A stretch of 7,392 nucleotides of DNA. Origin: Acidobacteriota bacterium. GTDB taxonomy: Bacteria; Acidobacteriota; UBA890; WLXD01. Below, piece by piece: positions 1 to 5,700 of this stretch. Position 1 is the first letter of the stretch; the number at the start of each line of letters is the position of its first letter. The notes below the pieces were generated by a model that searched no databases, was not told where the DNA came from, and saw only the letters and a list, made by a program, of their open reading frames with translations. Both the position numbers and the translations under genes were made by a program. Location: contig JACZXM010000133.1 of the NCBI GenBank assembly GCA_022571615.1, forward strand, positions 1-7,392, written 5' to 3'.

Positions 1-333
1 TGTGAGCACTGTCGGAGGGCGAGTGGGGCGCCGCTGGTGGCCTGGGTCGGCGTACGACGTGATGAGTTCGAGTGGACTGCCGGCGAGCCCGGCGCGTACC
101 ACCACACGTCCGACTGGCCGACTCCAATCCGGCGCACGTTCTGCGCCGACTGCGGCACTTCGCTGACCTACGAGCGTGAAGGCTCGGAATACTTGGACGT
201 CACCGCCGCCAGCATGGACGATCCTGAGGCAGCTCGGCCGAGCAAGCACGTGTTCGTGAGCCGGCAGCTGTCATGGATAAGCCTCGTGGACGACATGCCG
301 CGACACGACAGGTTGCCGCCGGACAGCAAGTAG
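1..333 (+). CDS. GFA/CENP-V-type zinc-binding protein, 5'-truncated by the window edge
   Basis: The reading frame is open from base 1 to the TAG at 331-333, giving 110 visible residues. The visible part begins with CEHCRRASGAPL, the second half of the zinc-cysteine signature that opens the GFA (glutathione-dependent formaldehyde-activating enzyme / centromere protein V, DUF636) family. A second Cys pair, FCADCG, lies at visible residues 48-51 and fits the second zinc site. The residues between (FEWTAGEP, then YHHT) match the usual order: F/W-x-x-G strand, then a short loop before the CxxC. The family folds around two zinc ions. Most bacterial members have no proven substrate, so formaldehyde activation should not be assumed. 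About 10-25 N-terminal residues with the first cysteines should lie upstream of the window. The GTG at 37-39 is internal, because the conserved CxxC lies before it. The gene converges on the 357-701 gene. Confidence 0.85.
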   Translation, partial: CEHCRRASGAPLVAWVGVRRDEFEWTAGEPGAYHHTSDWPTPIRRTFCADCGTSLTYEREGSEYLDVTAASMDDPEAARPSKHVFVSRQLSWISLVDDMPRHDRLPPDSK

Positions 334-339
334 CCAGAA

Positions 340-359
340 TAGCAACCCGCGGGCTGCTA
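340..359. terminator. hairpin between two convergent genes, possible bidirectional terminator
   Basis: Bases 340-347 pair with 352-359 around a four-base CGCG loop. In minus-strand RNA all eight pairs form, one of them G-U. In plus-strand RNA that position is an A-C mismatch. The hairpin sits just after the TAG of the GFA gene and includes the TAG of the minus-strand gene. No real U-tract follows on either side (TTCT on the minus strand), so intrinsic termination would be weak. Confidence 0.35.
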
Positions 360-701
360 CAGAACCAGGGAGGGAAGCAGCTGCATTCCTTCCTTGACCT
401 CGAGGCGCTCGCGAATGGCCTGCGGGTGGACGCCGATCATGCCGCAGATGTCCTCGAACCAGCGCGAGTTGAAAAACTCGACCGGGTCCGAGTCCTCGGT
501 AAGACCGCGTAGCTTCTTGCGCTCGGAGGGAGAGAGCGTCGGCTGGCCACTGATGCGGCGCAGGAACTCGTAGTCCTTGATGGCCAGCTGGATGATGGAG
601 ACGTACAACTGCCGATATGCCTCGTTGTCGGTCCAGTCGCCCGGCGAGGCATTCGGAACAGCGCCTGTCTTCACCTCCACCGGAATCAGGTCAAAAGACA
701 T
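357..701 (-). CDS. conserved-looking hypothetical protein, 114 aa
   Basis: I do not recognise the family with certainty. The start at 699-701 is chosen because GGAGG (709-713) lies seven bases upstream of the ATG. The frame stays open further upstream, but that part is Arg-rich and looks non-coding. The protein is soluble, with no signal peptide or membrane segment. Residues 25-48 (NEAYRQLYVSIIQLAIKDYE) form a predicted amphipathic helix. Residues 70-103 (DPVEFFNSRWFEDICGMIGV, then HPQAIRERL) have the rhythm 'residue in a shortened segment, W/F-x-x-I/V-C-x-x-x-G-x-x-P-x-x-I/V-R', which recalls small phage or prophage-type proteins ending in a helix-turn-helix-like unit. That resemblance is from memory of such proteins and is an inference. 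No phage genes flank it. It appears monocistronic. Confidence 0.7.
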   Translation of the reverse strand: MSFDLIPVEVKTGAVPNASPGDWTDNEAYRQLYVSIIQLAIKDYEFLRRISGQPTLSPSERKKLRGLTEDSDPVEFFNSRWFEDICGMIGVHPQAIRERLEVKEGMQLLPSLVL

Positions 702-708
702 ACAAAAG

Positions 709-713
709 CCTCC
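709..713 (-). promoter_or_regulatory. Shine-Dalgarno deciding the start at 701
   Basis: A perfect GGAGG lies on the minus strand with seven bases to the ATG at 701-699. It makes the 114-residue product much more likely than the longer open frame reaching 878. Confidence 0.8.
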
Positions 714-856
714 GCGAATACGATGAGTACGTTTTGCAGCCCGATCCGGCTGCCGATGATTCATGGAACGAAGGGACCACCCCACTTGCCCCTTGGGAGC
801 ATGCCTCTCGGTGCGCTTGTCGCACGTTGCAGTCGTACGAGTCGGACGAGGATATA

Positions 857-891
857 GGACGACCCGGGCTGCGAACAATAGGTCGTCGCAG
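857..891. repeat. overlapping inverted repeats, alternative hairpins
   Basis: GACGACC (858-864) is repeated inverted as GGTCGTC (881-887). Overlapping it, CTGCG (869-873) pairs with CGCAG (887-891). The two stems share base 887, and the first stem encloses the 5' arm of the second, so they exclude each other. The element sits about 155 bases upstream of the minus-strand start at 701. It could be an operator, or part of the 5' leader of that transcript. No function can be assigned. Confidence 0.4.
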
Positions 892-1007
892 AAAAAGGAG
901 GCTTCAGGCCGATTCTTCTGCCCGCCAGCCTAGGAGCCCGACTGAGTGCAACGCCTTAGACGCGCGGCTTTTTGCCCCCGCAGTAGCACCCCGTTGAGAA
1001 ATGCGCG

Positions 1008-1418
1008 CTAGGTTTCTTCGCGCGTGCCGGAGAAGGGAGTCGAGCCGCGGGGTGTCTTCATCGACCCTTCGATCTTGTCGTCCTTGATGCGGGCTTCATG
1101 GTCGATGGACATTTCGCCCCGCGGCGTGGAAAGAGTTCGCCGGAAGGTCAGCTTCCCGTCCTCGTACTTGACGTCCTGCAGATCCGAGGAGCCACGATCG
1201 CTCGACCAGCTGCCAGCGAGCTCGCCGTCCTCGGTGCGCAGGATCGTGAGCGCGGCGTTGATCGTGTTGCCGCGCATGTTCATCTCGATCATCCAGGTGC
1301 CGATGAATTCGTCGCCGGGATGCTGGAGTGCTCTTGCACCGATCGGTCCGGAGGCGATCAGTGCGGTGGCAGTGAACAAGGCACCGGCGATGACGAAACG
1401 GATCGACGACATCCTCAT
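1008..1418 (-). CDS. small exported beta-rich protein, 136 aa
   Basis: The N-terminus has a classical Sec signal peptide: MRMSSIR, a hydrophobic stretch (FVIAGALFTATALIA), and a likely cleavage near ARA-LQ around residue 31. The mature part (about residues 32-136) is an alternation of short strands. It opens with FIGTWMIEM, continues with a central ELAGSWSSDRGSSDLQDVKY and a KLTFRR strand, and ends with KIEGSMKTPRGSTPFSGTR. This 'GTW...GxLxGxW...DVKxxxxKLTF...GSxxTPRGxxPFxGTR' pattern is common in short secreted lipocalin-like proteins of Acidobacteriota and related soil bacteria. No catalytic role is known to me. The start at 1416-1418 is chosen for the signal peptide and for AGGAGA (1424-1429). 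An in-frame ATG at 1479-1481 has an even better GGAGG (1489-1493) and would add 21 residues. The gene is divergent from mrp. Confidence 0.8.
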   Translation of the reverse strand: MRMSSIRFVIAGALFTATALIASGPIGARALQHPGDEFIGTWMIEMNMRGNTINAALTILRTEDGELAGSWSSDRGSSDLQDVKYEDGKLTFRRTLSTPRGEMSIDHEARIKDDKIEGSMKTPRGSTPFSGTREET

Positions 1419-1423
1419 GGGTC

Positions 1424-1429
1424 TCTCCT
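1424..1429 (-). promoter_or_regulatory. Shine-Dalgarno for the exported protein start at 1418
   Basis: AGGAGA lies on the minus strand, with GGAG six bases from the ATG at 1418-1416. A competing GGAGG at 1489-1493 serves an in-frame ATG at 1481-1479 with seven bases spacing, so the start remains open between the two. Confidence 0.6.
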
Positions 1430-1585
1430 GCCGGATTCGAAACGGTCGAATTAGGTGGTCGCGCATTGCGGCCGGCTGCATCATAATTCCTCCAGGGCCG
1501 CTTCGGGGCCGCTGATTACGCTTCCTTACAATTCTTTGCCGTCGCGGCTCCATCGTCCGTGACACGCGAGCGCCTAGTTCAACTC

Positions 1586-1590
1586 AGGAG
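1586..1590 (+). promoter_or_regulatory. Shine-Dalgarno deciding the mrp start
   Basis: AGGAG is followed by seven bases and then GTG (1598-1600). It favours this start over the in-frame GTG at 1559. The MIP18 domain begins directly after the chosen start, which agrees. Confidence 0.75.
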
Positions 1591-1597
1591 TCACACT

Positions 1598-2809
1598 GTG
1601 GCAGTATCCGAGAGCCTCATTCGCGAGGCGTTGACAACGGTCCGGTTTCCCGGCCTGTCGCGCGACATCGTCTCGTTCGGCTTCGTCGAGTCGATCCAGA
1701 TCGACGGTGGCCATGTCACGCTCCGGCTCAACCTCCCTTCCGGATCCCCGGTCCATCAAGAACGGATTGCCGACGACTCACACCGGGCGCTGATGGCGCT
1801 CGAGGGCGTCGACAAGGTCAGTCTCGAGATCTCGGCGCCGGAATCCAAGGGTGCCCAGGCACGCCCGGCGGTTTCCGTCCAGCCTCCCGGCGCGATGCCA
1901 GCCGGTGTTCCCACAAGCCCGATCGGCGGCCAACGCCAACCGACCGGCCGGCCTGCCGGCGCTGGATCGCCACAGCCGGGTCGGCCAGCTCCGTTGTACG
2001 ATCGTTCCCCGATCGCGGGCGTGCGCCACGTGATCGCGGTGGCCTCCGGCAAGGGCGGTGTCGGCAAGTCCACCGTCGCGGTGAATCTGGCGGCAGCGCT
2101 CAGTCAGCTCGGAGAGAAGGTCGGGCTGATGGATGCCGACATCTATGGCCCGTCGGTCCCGACCATGCTGGGCACACACGAGCAGCCAACCGTGGCGGAG
2201 CGGGACGGCCAGCGGCTGCTGGTGCCAGTCAAGAAGTTCGGTCTCAGCCTGATGTCGCTCGGGTTCCTCCAGCCCGAGGACGGGCCGGTGATCTGGCGTG
2301 GTCCGATTGTCACAAAGGCGATCCGGCAGTTCCTGCGCGATGTGGACTGGAGCGACTCGGAGGTTCTGGTCATCGACCTTCCGCCCGGCACCGGCGATGC
2401 GCAGTTGACCTTGACCCAATCGGCTCCTTTGGACGGGGCGGTGATCGTCACCACGCCCCAGGATGTGGCGCTGATCGACGCCCGCAAGGGCCTCCGCATG
2501 TTCCAGGAGGTCGATGTGCCGGTGATTGGCATCGTCGAGAACATGGCGGTGTTCCAGTGCCCGGAGTGCGGCCACGAGACGCATATCTTCCGCAGCGGCG
2601 GCGGGCAAAAAACCGCCGAGGAGCTCGGCGTCCCGTTCCTGGGCTCGTTGCCGCTGGACCCGGAGATCGCGTTGGCGGGGGATGCCGGGACTCCTTACGT
2701 GGTGCGACACCCCGAGAGTCCGGTGGCCGACCTCTTCCGTACCATCGCCCAGAACGTGCTCGACAGCGTGATCCGGCTCAAGGGCGTGGCCGATACGAAG
2801 GTCAGCTAG
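1598..2809 (+). CDS. mrp: Mrp/ApbC-type P-loop Fe-S cluster carrier ATPase
   Basis: 403 residues. Mrp/ApbC/Nbp35 proteins bind a 4Fe-4S cluster between two monomers and pass it to apo-proteins in the cytoplasm in an ATPase-dependent way. Residues 1-78 form a MIP18 (DUF59) domain (SLIREALTTVRFPGLSRDIV, later LRLNLPSG). Residues 80-137 are a long Pro/Gly/Ala-rich linker. The deviant Walker A GKGGVGKS is at 151-158, DADIYGPS at 179-186 and DLPPGTGD at 260-267. The cluster-binding CPEC is at 321-324 in the typical context ENMAVFQCPECGHETHIF. All key residues are present and the length fits bacterial MIP18-Mrp fusions. The GTG start at 1598 is chosen for AGGAG (1586-1590). An earlier in-frame GTG at 1559 lacks such a site. 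No gene is co-transcribed directly downstream. Confidence 0.95.
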   Translation: MAVSESLIREALTTVRFPGLSRDIVSFGFVESIQIDGGHVTLRLNLPSGSPVHQERIADDSHRALMALEGVDKVSLEISAPESKGAQARPAVSVQPPGAMPAGVPTSPIGGQRQPTGRPAGAGSPQPGRPAPLYDRSPIAGVRHVIAVASGKGGVGKSTVAVNLAAALSQLGEKVGLMDADIYGPSVPTMLGTHEQPTVAERDGQRLLVPVKKFGLSLMSLGFLQPEDGPVIWRGPIVTKAIRQFLRDVDWSDSEVLVIDLPPGTGDAQLTLTQSAPLDGAVIVTTPQDVALIDARKGLRMFQEVDVPVIGIVENMAVFQCPECGHETHIFRSGGGQKTAEELGVPFLGSLPLDPEIALAGDAGTPYVVRHPESPVADLFRTIAQNVLDSVIRLKGVADTKVS

Positions 2810-2853
2810 CGACCCACGCCACTTCTGCCACGGGATGCAAACAAGGCAACGGT

Positions 2854-2994
2854 CTACCACTGCTCAGGACCGGCAAGCAGCAGCAGGTTCCCAATCAGAT
2901 GCCCGACGATGACCCCGCACAGGATAAGCCCGGTCAGCCCGTTGACTAGCTTCTTGCCGATCGAGGAGCGAACGGCCTCGCGGAGGGACGGCAT
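2854..2994 (-). pseudogene. remnant of succinate dehydrogenase cytochrome b subunit (sdhC, b558 family), N-terminal 46 codons
   Basis: Reading from ATG (2994-2992) to TAG (2856-2854) gives 46 residues. Residues 10-20 read SSIGKKLVNGL, followed by TGLILCGVIVGHLIGNLLLL and AGPEQW. This closely follows the start of b558-type succinate dehydrogenase/fumarate reductase cytochrome b subunits (SSxGKK...TGxxLxxFxxxHLxGNLxxFxGPEAFN), including the His of the HLxGN motif that is a likely haem ligand. The family is about 200-250 residues with five helices. Here only the short N-tail and helix I remain. After PE the similarity ends, and no other frame up to the mrp stop continues it. There is no Shine-Dalgarno sequence and no sdhA or sdhB beside it. 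Most likely it is a leftover of a deleted sdh operon. The alternative, an expressed 46-residue single-helix membrane peptide, cannot be excluded. Confidence 0.75.
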
Positions 2995-3029
2995 GATGAC
3001 CGCGAGCGGTCAGAGGATTGCTGACATCT

Positions 3030-3043
3030 ACCACGGCCTGCTA
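3030..3043 (+). repeat. 14-base direct repeat, copy 1
   Basis: ACCACGGCCTGCTA recurs exactly at 4081-4094. This copy lies in the intergenic DNA 3' of the secreted-protein gene, close to the sdhC remnant. The two copies bracket that gene. Confidence 0.4.
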
Positions 3044-3102
3044 GCCTCGTTAGCGGATCTTAGCAATCAATCGAGCCGGCCGTGCCCTGCCGAAGGCGTG
3101 TC

Positions 3103-4071
3103 TTAACTGCCGCTGACGAGCCGGATCACAGCCTCGGTCGATGCCATCATCTCGGCCAGCGGCTGCGGCTCTGCGCTGCTGCGCTCGAGCAATCGCAAGG
3201 TGGCCCGTAGCTCCGGAGCGGCCAGATTGTCGGCACCGCGCGAGAGGGCCTGGGCGGCCGCATCGAGGCGATCCATCACGTAGGGAAGATCCGCCGCCGG
3301 AACCCACTGGCGGGCGCTGCGCCGCAGGTCGGCGAGCTCGAGCTCTGCCAGTCGCAGCAGGCGAAATGCATCGTAACGGTAGCGACTCCTGCCACGGTTG
3401 CCGGCGCCACCGATCACCAGTGTCTGTGGCGGCCGCTCGGGGATTCCCGGCAGCGTGGCCACCAACCGCTCATTGACACGAATCTGGAGCTGTTGATCGC
3501 GGGCATCGGCGATCACCTCCAACAGCACCCAGCCGCGGGCCGCGAACGGGGCATCGAGCAGCCAGCTCCCGGAGGCAGTGGTCACGCGAAGCCCATTGGC
3601 GCCCATCTCGAGGCTGAGCACGGCGGGCGCTGTTTCGGGGGCCATGCGGTCCCAGCCCTCGAGAAGCTTGATGGACTGCCGCCCACGCAGCCGCCGTACC
3701 GCGAGCTGGAAACGAAACGATCGCGTTGCAACCGGGACATCCTGGAGCAGATAGACGGGGGCTTCGAACGAGCTGTCGATTTGCAGCGACCGGTTGCCCT
3801 CGAAGGCGTCACGCGATGGGGTGCTGATCGAGCCACTGGCGCCGCCACGAGCTCCCCATCCGCCGGCAACCAGAGGGAAGGGATCTACTGCCGGCAGCCG
3901 AAGGCTGGCCGCGCCGCGCTCGAACCCCGGGCTCGCGATCAGATTCCATGGCTCGTTATCGACCCAAAAGGCGGCCAGGGCGGTCGAAGCGTACAGGCAT
4001 CCCAGGGTGCCGAGAGCCACGACGCGACGGTTTCGGAGCATCTGCGCCCTTGGCGCCAGTACCAGACGCAT
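3103..4071 (-). CDS. secreted beta-sandwich-like protein of unknown function, 322 aa
   Basis: No enzyme family is recognised. The N-terminus carries an export signal: basic MLRNRR at residues 11-16, then hydrophobic VVALGTLGCLYASTALAA, with cleavage likely before FWVDNEPW (residue 35). Residues about 41-238 alternate short strands and end in RYDAFRLLRL, the type of closing strand found in concanavalin/LamG or carbohydrate-binding modules. The stretch LLEVIADARDQQLQIRVNERL also fits such a jelly roll. No catalytic acids are evident. Residues about 241-319 are helical and charged (LAELELADLRRSARQWVPA, later DRLDAAAQAL). Start choice: the ATG at 4071 has GGTGG (4079-4083) seven bases upstream. 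A GTG at 4098 has GAGG (4105-4108) with six bases spacing, and an ATG at 4041 would start right at the signal peptide. A binding or structural envelope role is only a guess. Confidence 0.75.
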   Translation of the reverse strand: MRLVLAPRAQMLRNRRVVALGTLGCLYASTALAAFWVDNEPWNLIASPGFERGAASLRLPAVDPFPLVAGGWGARGGASGSISTPSRDAFEGNRSLQIDSSFEAPVYLLQDVPVATRSFRFQLAVRRLRGRQSIKLLEGWDRMAPETAPAVLSLEMGANGLRVTTASGSWLLDAPFAARGWVLLEVIADARDQQLQIRVNERLVATLPGIPERPPQTLVIGGAGNRGRSRYRYDAFRLLRLAELELADLRRSARQWVPAADLPYVMDRLDAAAQALSRGADNLAAPELRATLRLLERSSAEPQPLAEMMASTEAVIRLVSGS

Positions 4072-4080
4072 CACACGTCC

Positions 4081-4094
4081 ACCACGGCCTGCTA
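4081..4094 (+). repeat. 14-base direct repeat, copy 2
   Basis: This is an exact second copy of ACCACGGCCTGCTA (3030-3043), 1051 bases away. It lies just upstream of the preferred start of the secreted-protein gene, and within it if the GTG at 4098 is the true start. Confidence 0.4.
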
Positions 4095-4208
4095 ACACGG
4101 TGTTCCTCGTACCTTGACAGTTCAGCAAGGACGCCGCCGAGGGGTCGGCAGCGTCGTTCGTTCATGGTCTCATCCGGTGCTTGGCAAAGGCAACCACTAA
4201 GTAACTCC

Positions 4209-4237
4209 TTGCTCACCGCGCGGCCCTGAGCTAAAAA
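4209..4237 (+). promoter_or_regulatory. weak sigma-70-like promoter candidate for the 4286-6400 unit
   Basis: TTGCTC (4209-4214) and TAAAAA (4232-4237) are separated by 17 bases and lie about 50 bases before the GTG at 4286. Three of six and four of six positions match the consensus. The left arm of the 9-bp inverted repeat falls in the spacer, which would suit a repressor site. This is a weak call, based on spacing and position. Confidence 0.25.
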
Positions 4238-4259
4238 GGTACCCGTAGGAGGCCGCGCG
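4217..4259. repeat. 9-bp perfect inverted repeat in a divergent promoter region
   Basis: CGCGCGGCC (4217-4225) is repeated inverted as GGCCGCGCG (4251-4259) around a 25-base loop. The loop is less GC-rich and contains TAAAAA and the palindrome GGTACC. It lies between the divergent starts at 4071 (-) and 4286 (+). The arrangement suits an operator or an RNA hairpin. It is not followed by a T-run, so it is a poor terminator. Confidence 0.45.
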
Positions 4260-4285
4260 TCCATCTTTGCAGGGAGTACTTCGCC

Positions 4286-4663
4286 GTGAGCAAGGCTTCG
4301 AGCCAGGCGGTCCTGAAGTCCGGTATCATGGACTTGACACCCGAGACGGTCGAAACGTTGCCGGAGGAACCGGCGCTGTACCGTCTGCTGGCGTCCAGCC
4401 AACGGGTCATGTACATCGGACATGCGGGCGAAGAGGGCTTACGCAACGCGATCCGCAAGGCCGTCCAGGGACAGCTGGCTGCCGGGATCGTTCTACTGGA
4501 ATACGAGCCCAAGCCGACGTCAGAAGCGGCGGAATTGGCGGCTCGAGAAGAGATCAGAGCCCTGAAGCCGCTCTACAACGAGGGCTTCGGCAGGTACCGC
4601 AATAGCGATTTCAGCCTCCCCAAGAAGGGTCATCGTATCCGGAAGGCCATGCAGAACCCATGA
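4286..4663 (+). CDS. GIY-YIG-like domain protein, 125 aa
   Basis: The core runs from residue 30 to 98. ALYRLLASSQRVMYIG (30-45) matches the two opening strands of the GIY-YIG nuclease fold. YIG is intact at 43-45, but GIY is changed to ALY. Next come GLRNAIR (51-57) and a strand (GIVLLEYEPK), then a helix ending in RALKPLYN (91-98), which corresponds to the IKxxxPxYN end of the UvrC-type domain. When that end is aligned with UvrC, the catalytic Glu falls on Ala85, although nearby Glu residues (80, 83, 88, 89) could substitute. Activity as a nuclease is therefore uncertain. The tail is basic (KKGHRIRK), perhaps nucleic-acid binding. The GTG start has AGGGAG (4271-4276) nine bases upstream. The stop overlaps the next start as ATGA, so the two genes are probably translationally coupled. 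Confidence 0.75.
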   Translation: MSKASSQAVLKSGIMDLTPETVETLPEEPALYRLLASSQRVMYIGHAGEEGLRNAIRKAVQGQLAAGIVLLEYEPKPTSEAAELAAREEIRALKPLYNEGFGRYRNSDFSLPKKGHRIRKAMQNP

Positions 4664-5700
4664 GCGACGACAAGCGATCAGAAGCTCGCCCCATCACCCA
4701 GGAGCTGACCGGGCTGTCGCGGCGCGAGCTGCTGCGGTGTGTGGGCCTGGCGGGAGTGGGCGCCGTCGGCGTCGGCCTGGCAGGCTGCAAGAACCGCCCC
4801 GACCAGGACCTTGTCGAGCTGTCGACGGAGCCTCAGATCATCCAGGCGGGAGGCACGGTCTCCGGGTTGCTGACCGGGCTGCTCACCGGCGCTGCAGCTG
4901 CTGGAGTGACGTTTCGTCTCCTCGGGTTGGGGGAGGTTCAGGCCGATGCCACAGGACGATTCGAGGTCCGGGTCCAAGAAGCGGGCGATTACGAGATCCA
5001 GTTCACTGGTCGCGGCTTTCGCAAGCGTGGTGGCATGCTGCGCCTGAATGGCAACGTCACGCTGAACGAGACGCTGCTGGAAGACGACGCCGGCCTGACG
5101 ATGAATTTTCTCAACCAATACGCTCGCGCCACCGGGCCCAACGGCAAGGAGGGTATCGTGCCCCGCACACCCGGGGCCACGAACCGGTGGACAGCTCCGC
5201 CTCGAATCAAGATCTACCGCAACCTGGCGGACAATACGAAGCTGGTCGTGTCCGACGCTCGCATGTCGGCGTTGCAGGCTGCAATCGGTGCCCTGTTCGG
5301 CCCGCTGACCGCAAGCCGGCTCGGATTCCCGGCCATCCAGATCATGCCCGGCGTTCCGCCCGACAATCTCGGCGCGGTGCCGGCGGGCGTAATGGTGATC
5401 GCCCAACGCAAGGACGGGCTTCTGGGCACCACCCATACTGCTTCCCTGAGCGACCCGTTCAGCATCGCCAAGGCGATCACGACCTGCGGGGTCGACTCGC
5501 CGATCGAGATCTTCCATCGGGTGCTTGCGCATGCTCTGGGAGGCTACGTGGTCAGCGGCGTGTTCGATTCGATCCTCAACGCGCAAGGCCGCGCCACGCC
5601 GAGCGCACAGGATCTGCTTGCGGCGACGTTCCTGTACACGCGGTCAGCGGGAAACGCAGCCCCGGATCAAGATCCTGCCGGTACGTTCATCAACGTCTGA
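4660..5700 (+). CDS. Tat-type lipoprotein with degenerate zincin-like motif, 346 aa
   Basis: The N-terminus has a twin-arginine signal (LSRRELLRC, Arg21-Arg22), a Gly/Val-rich hydrophobic core (VGLAGVGAVGVGLAGC) and a lipobox LAGC with Cys43. It should be exported folded and then lipid-anchored. Residues about 58-141 look like a carboxypeptidase-regulatory-like beta domain (VSGLLTGLLTG, ATGRFEVRVQEAGDYEI, NVTLNETLLED). Residues about 180-310 resemble a secreted metalloprotease domain in layout: RIKIYRN, later DNLGAVPAGVMVIAQ, then IFHRVLAHALGG at 284-295. The last stretch lines up with the zinc helix HExxHxxG, but the first His is replaced by Arg and the Glu by Val. As it stands this would not be an active zincin. 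The family is not otherwise recognised. The start overlaps the GIY-YIG-like gene by four bases, and the methyltransferase gene follows directly. Confidence 0.75.
   Translation: MSDDKRSEARPITQELTGLSRRELLRCVGLAGVGAVGVGLAGCKNRPDQDLVELSTEPQIIQAGGTVSGLLTGLLTGAAAAGVTFRLLGLGEVQADATGRFEVRVQEAGDYEIQFTGRGFRKRGGMLRLNGNVTLNETLLEDDAGLTMNFLNQYARATGPNGKEGIVPRTPGATNRWTAPPRIKIYRNLADNTKLVVSDARMSALQAAIGALFGPLTASRLGFPAIQIMPGVPPDNLGAVPAGVMVIAQRKDGLLGTTHTASLSDPFSIAKAITTCGVDSPIEIFHRVLAHALGGYVVSGVFDSILNAQGRATPSAQDLLAATFLYTRSAGNAAPDQDPAGTFINV

Larger units (their letters stand above)
702..1007. other. 306-base intergenic stretch without a convincing gene
   Basis: It lies upstream of the 357-701 gene and downstream of the 1008-1418 gene, both on the minus strand, so it should carry the terminator of the latter and the promoter of the former. 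Open frames crossing it (617-997 +, and the upstream extension of the 357-701 frame) are Arg/Ser-rich and lack coding-like codon use. It contains a pair of mutually exclusive inverted repeats (857-891). It also has the purine run AAAAAGGAGG (892-901, +), which resembles a ribosome binding site but has no start codon at a suitable distance. No tRNA or known riboswitch is recognisable. Confidence 0.5.

Noticed and set aside
827..856. TTGCAG and GATATA as a plus-strand promoter
   Set aside because: The 18-base spacing is acceptable, but no gene lies downstream on the plus strand before 1598, and both boxes are weak.
617..997. Plus-strand open frame of about 126 codons across the 702-1007 intergenic stretch
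   Set aside because: It overlaps the well-supported minus-strand gene at 357-701, has no ribosome binding site, and the product is low-complexity Arg/Ser/Pro.
820..1007. Passing resemblance of the minus strand to the 3' half of 6S RNA (GAAGCCT...CTGCGACGAC)
   Set aside because: The long closing stem and central bubble of 6S RNA cannot be built from the surrounding bases. The match is a short string only.
1778..2860. Long minus-strand open frame opposite mrp (about 360 codons)
   Set aside because: It is a shadow of the mrp reading frame. The product is His/Arg/Asp-rich with no recognisable domain, while mrp has every family motif.
3956..4512. Minus-strand open frames across 3956-4423 and 4231-4512
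   Set aside because: They overlap the GIY-YIG-like gene or the secreted-protein gene in other frames, and have no ribosome binding site or recognisable domain.
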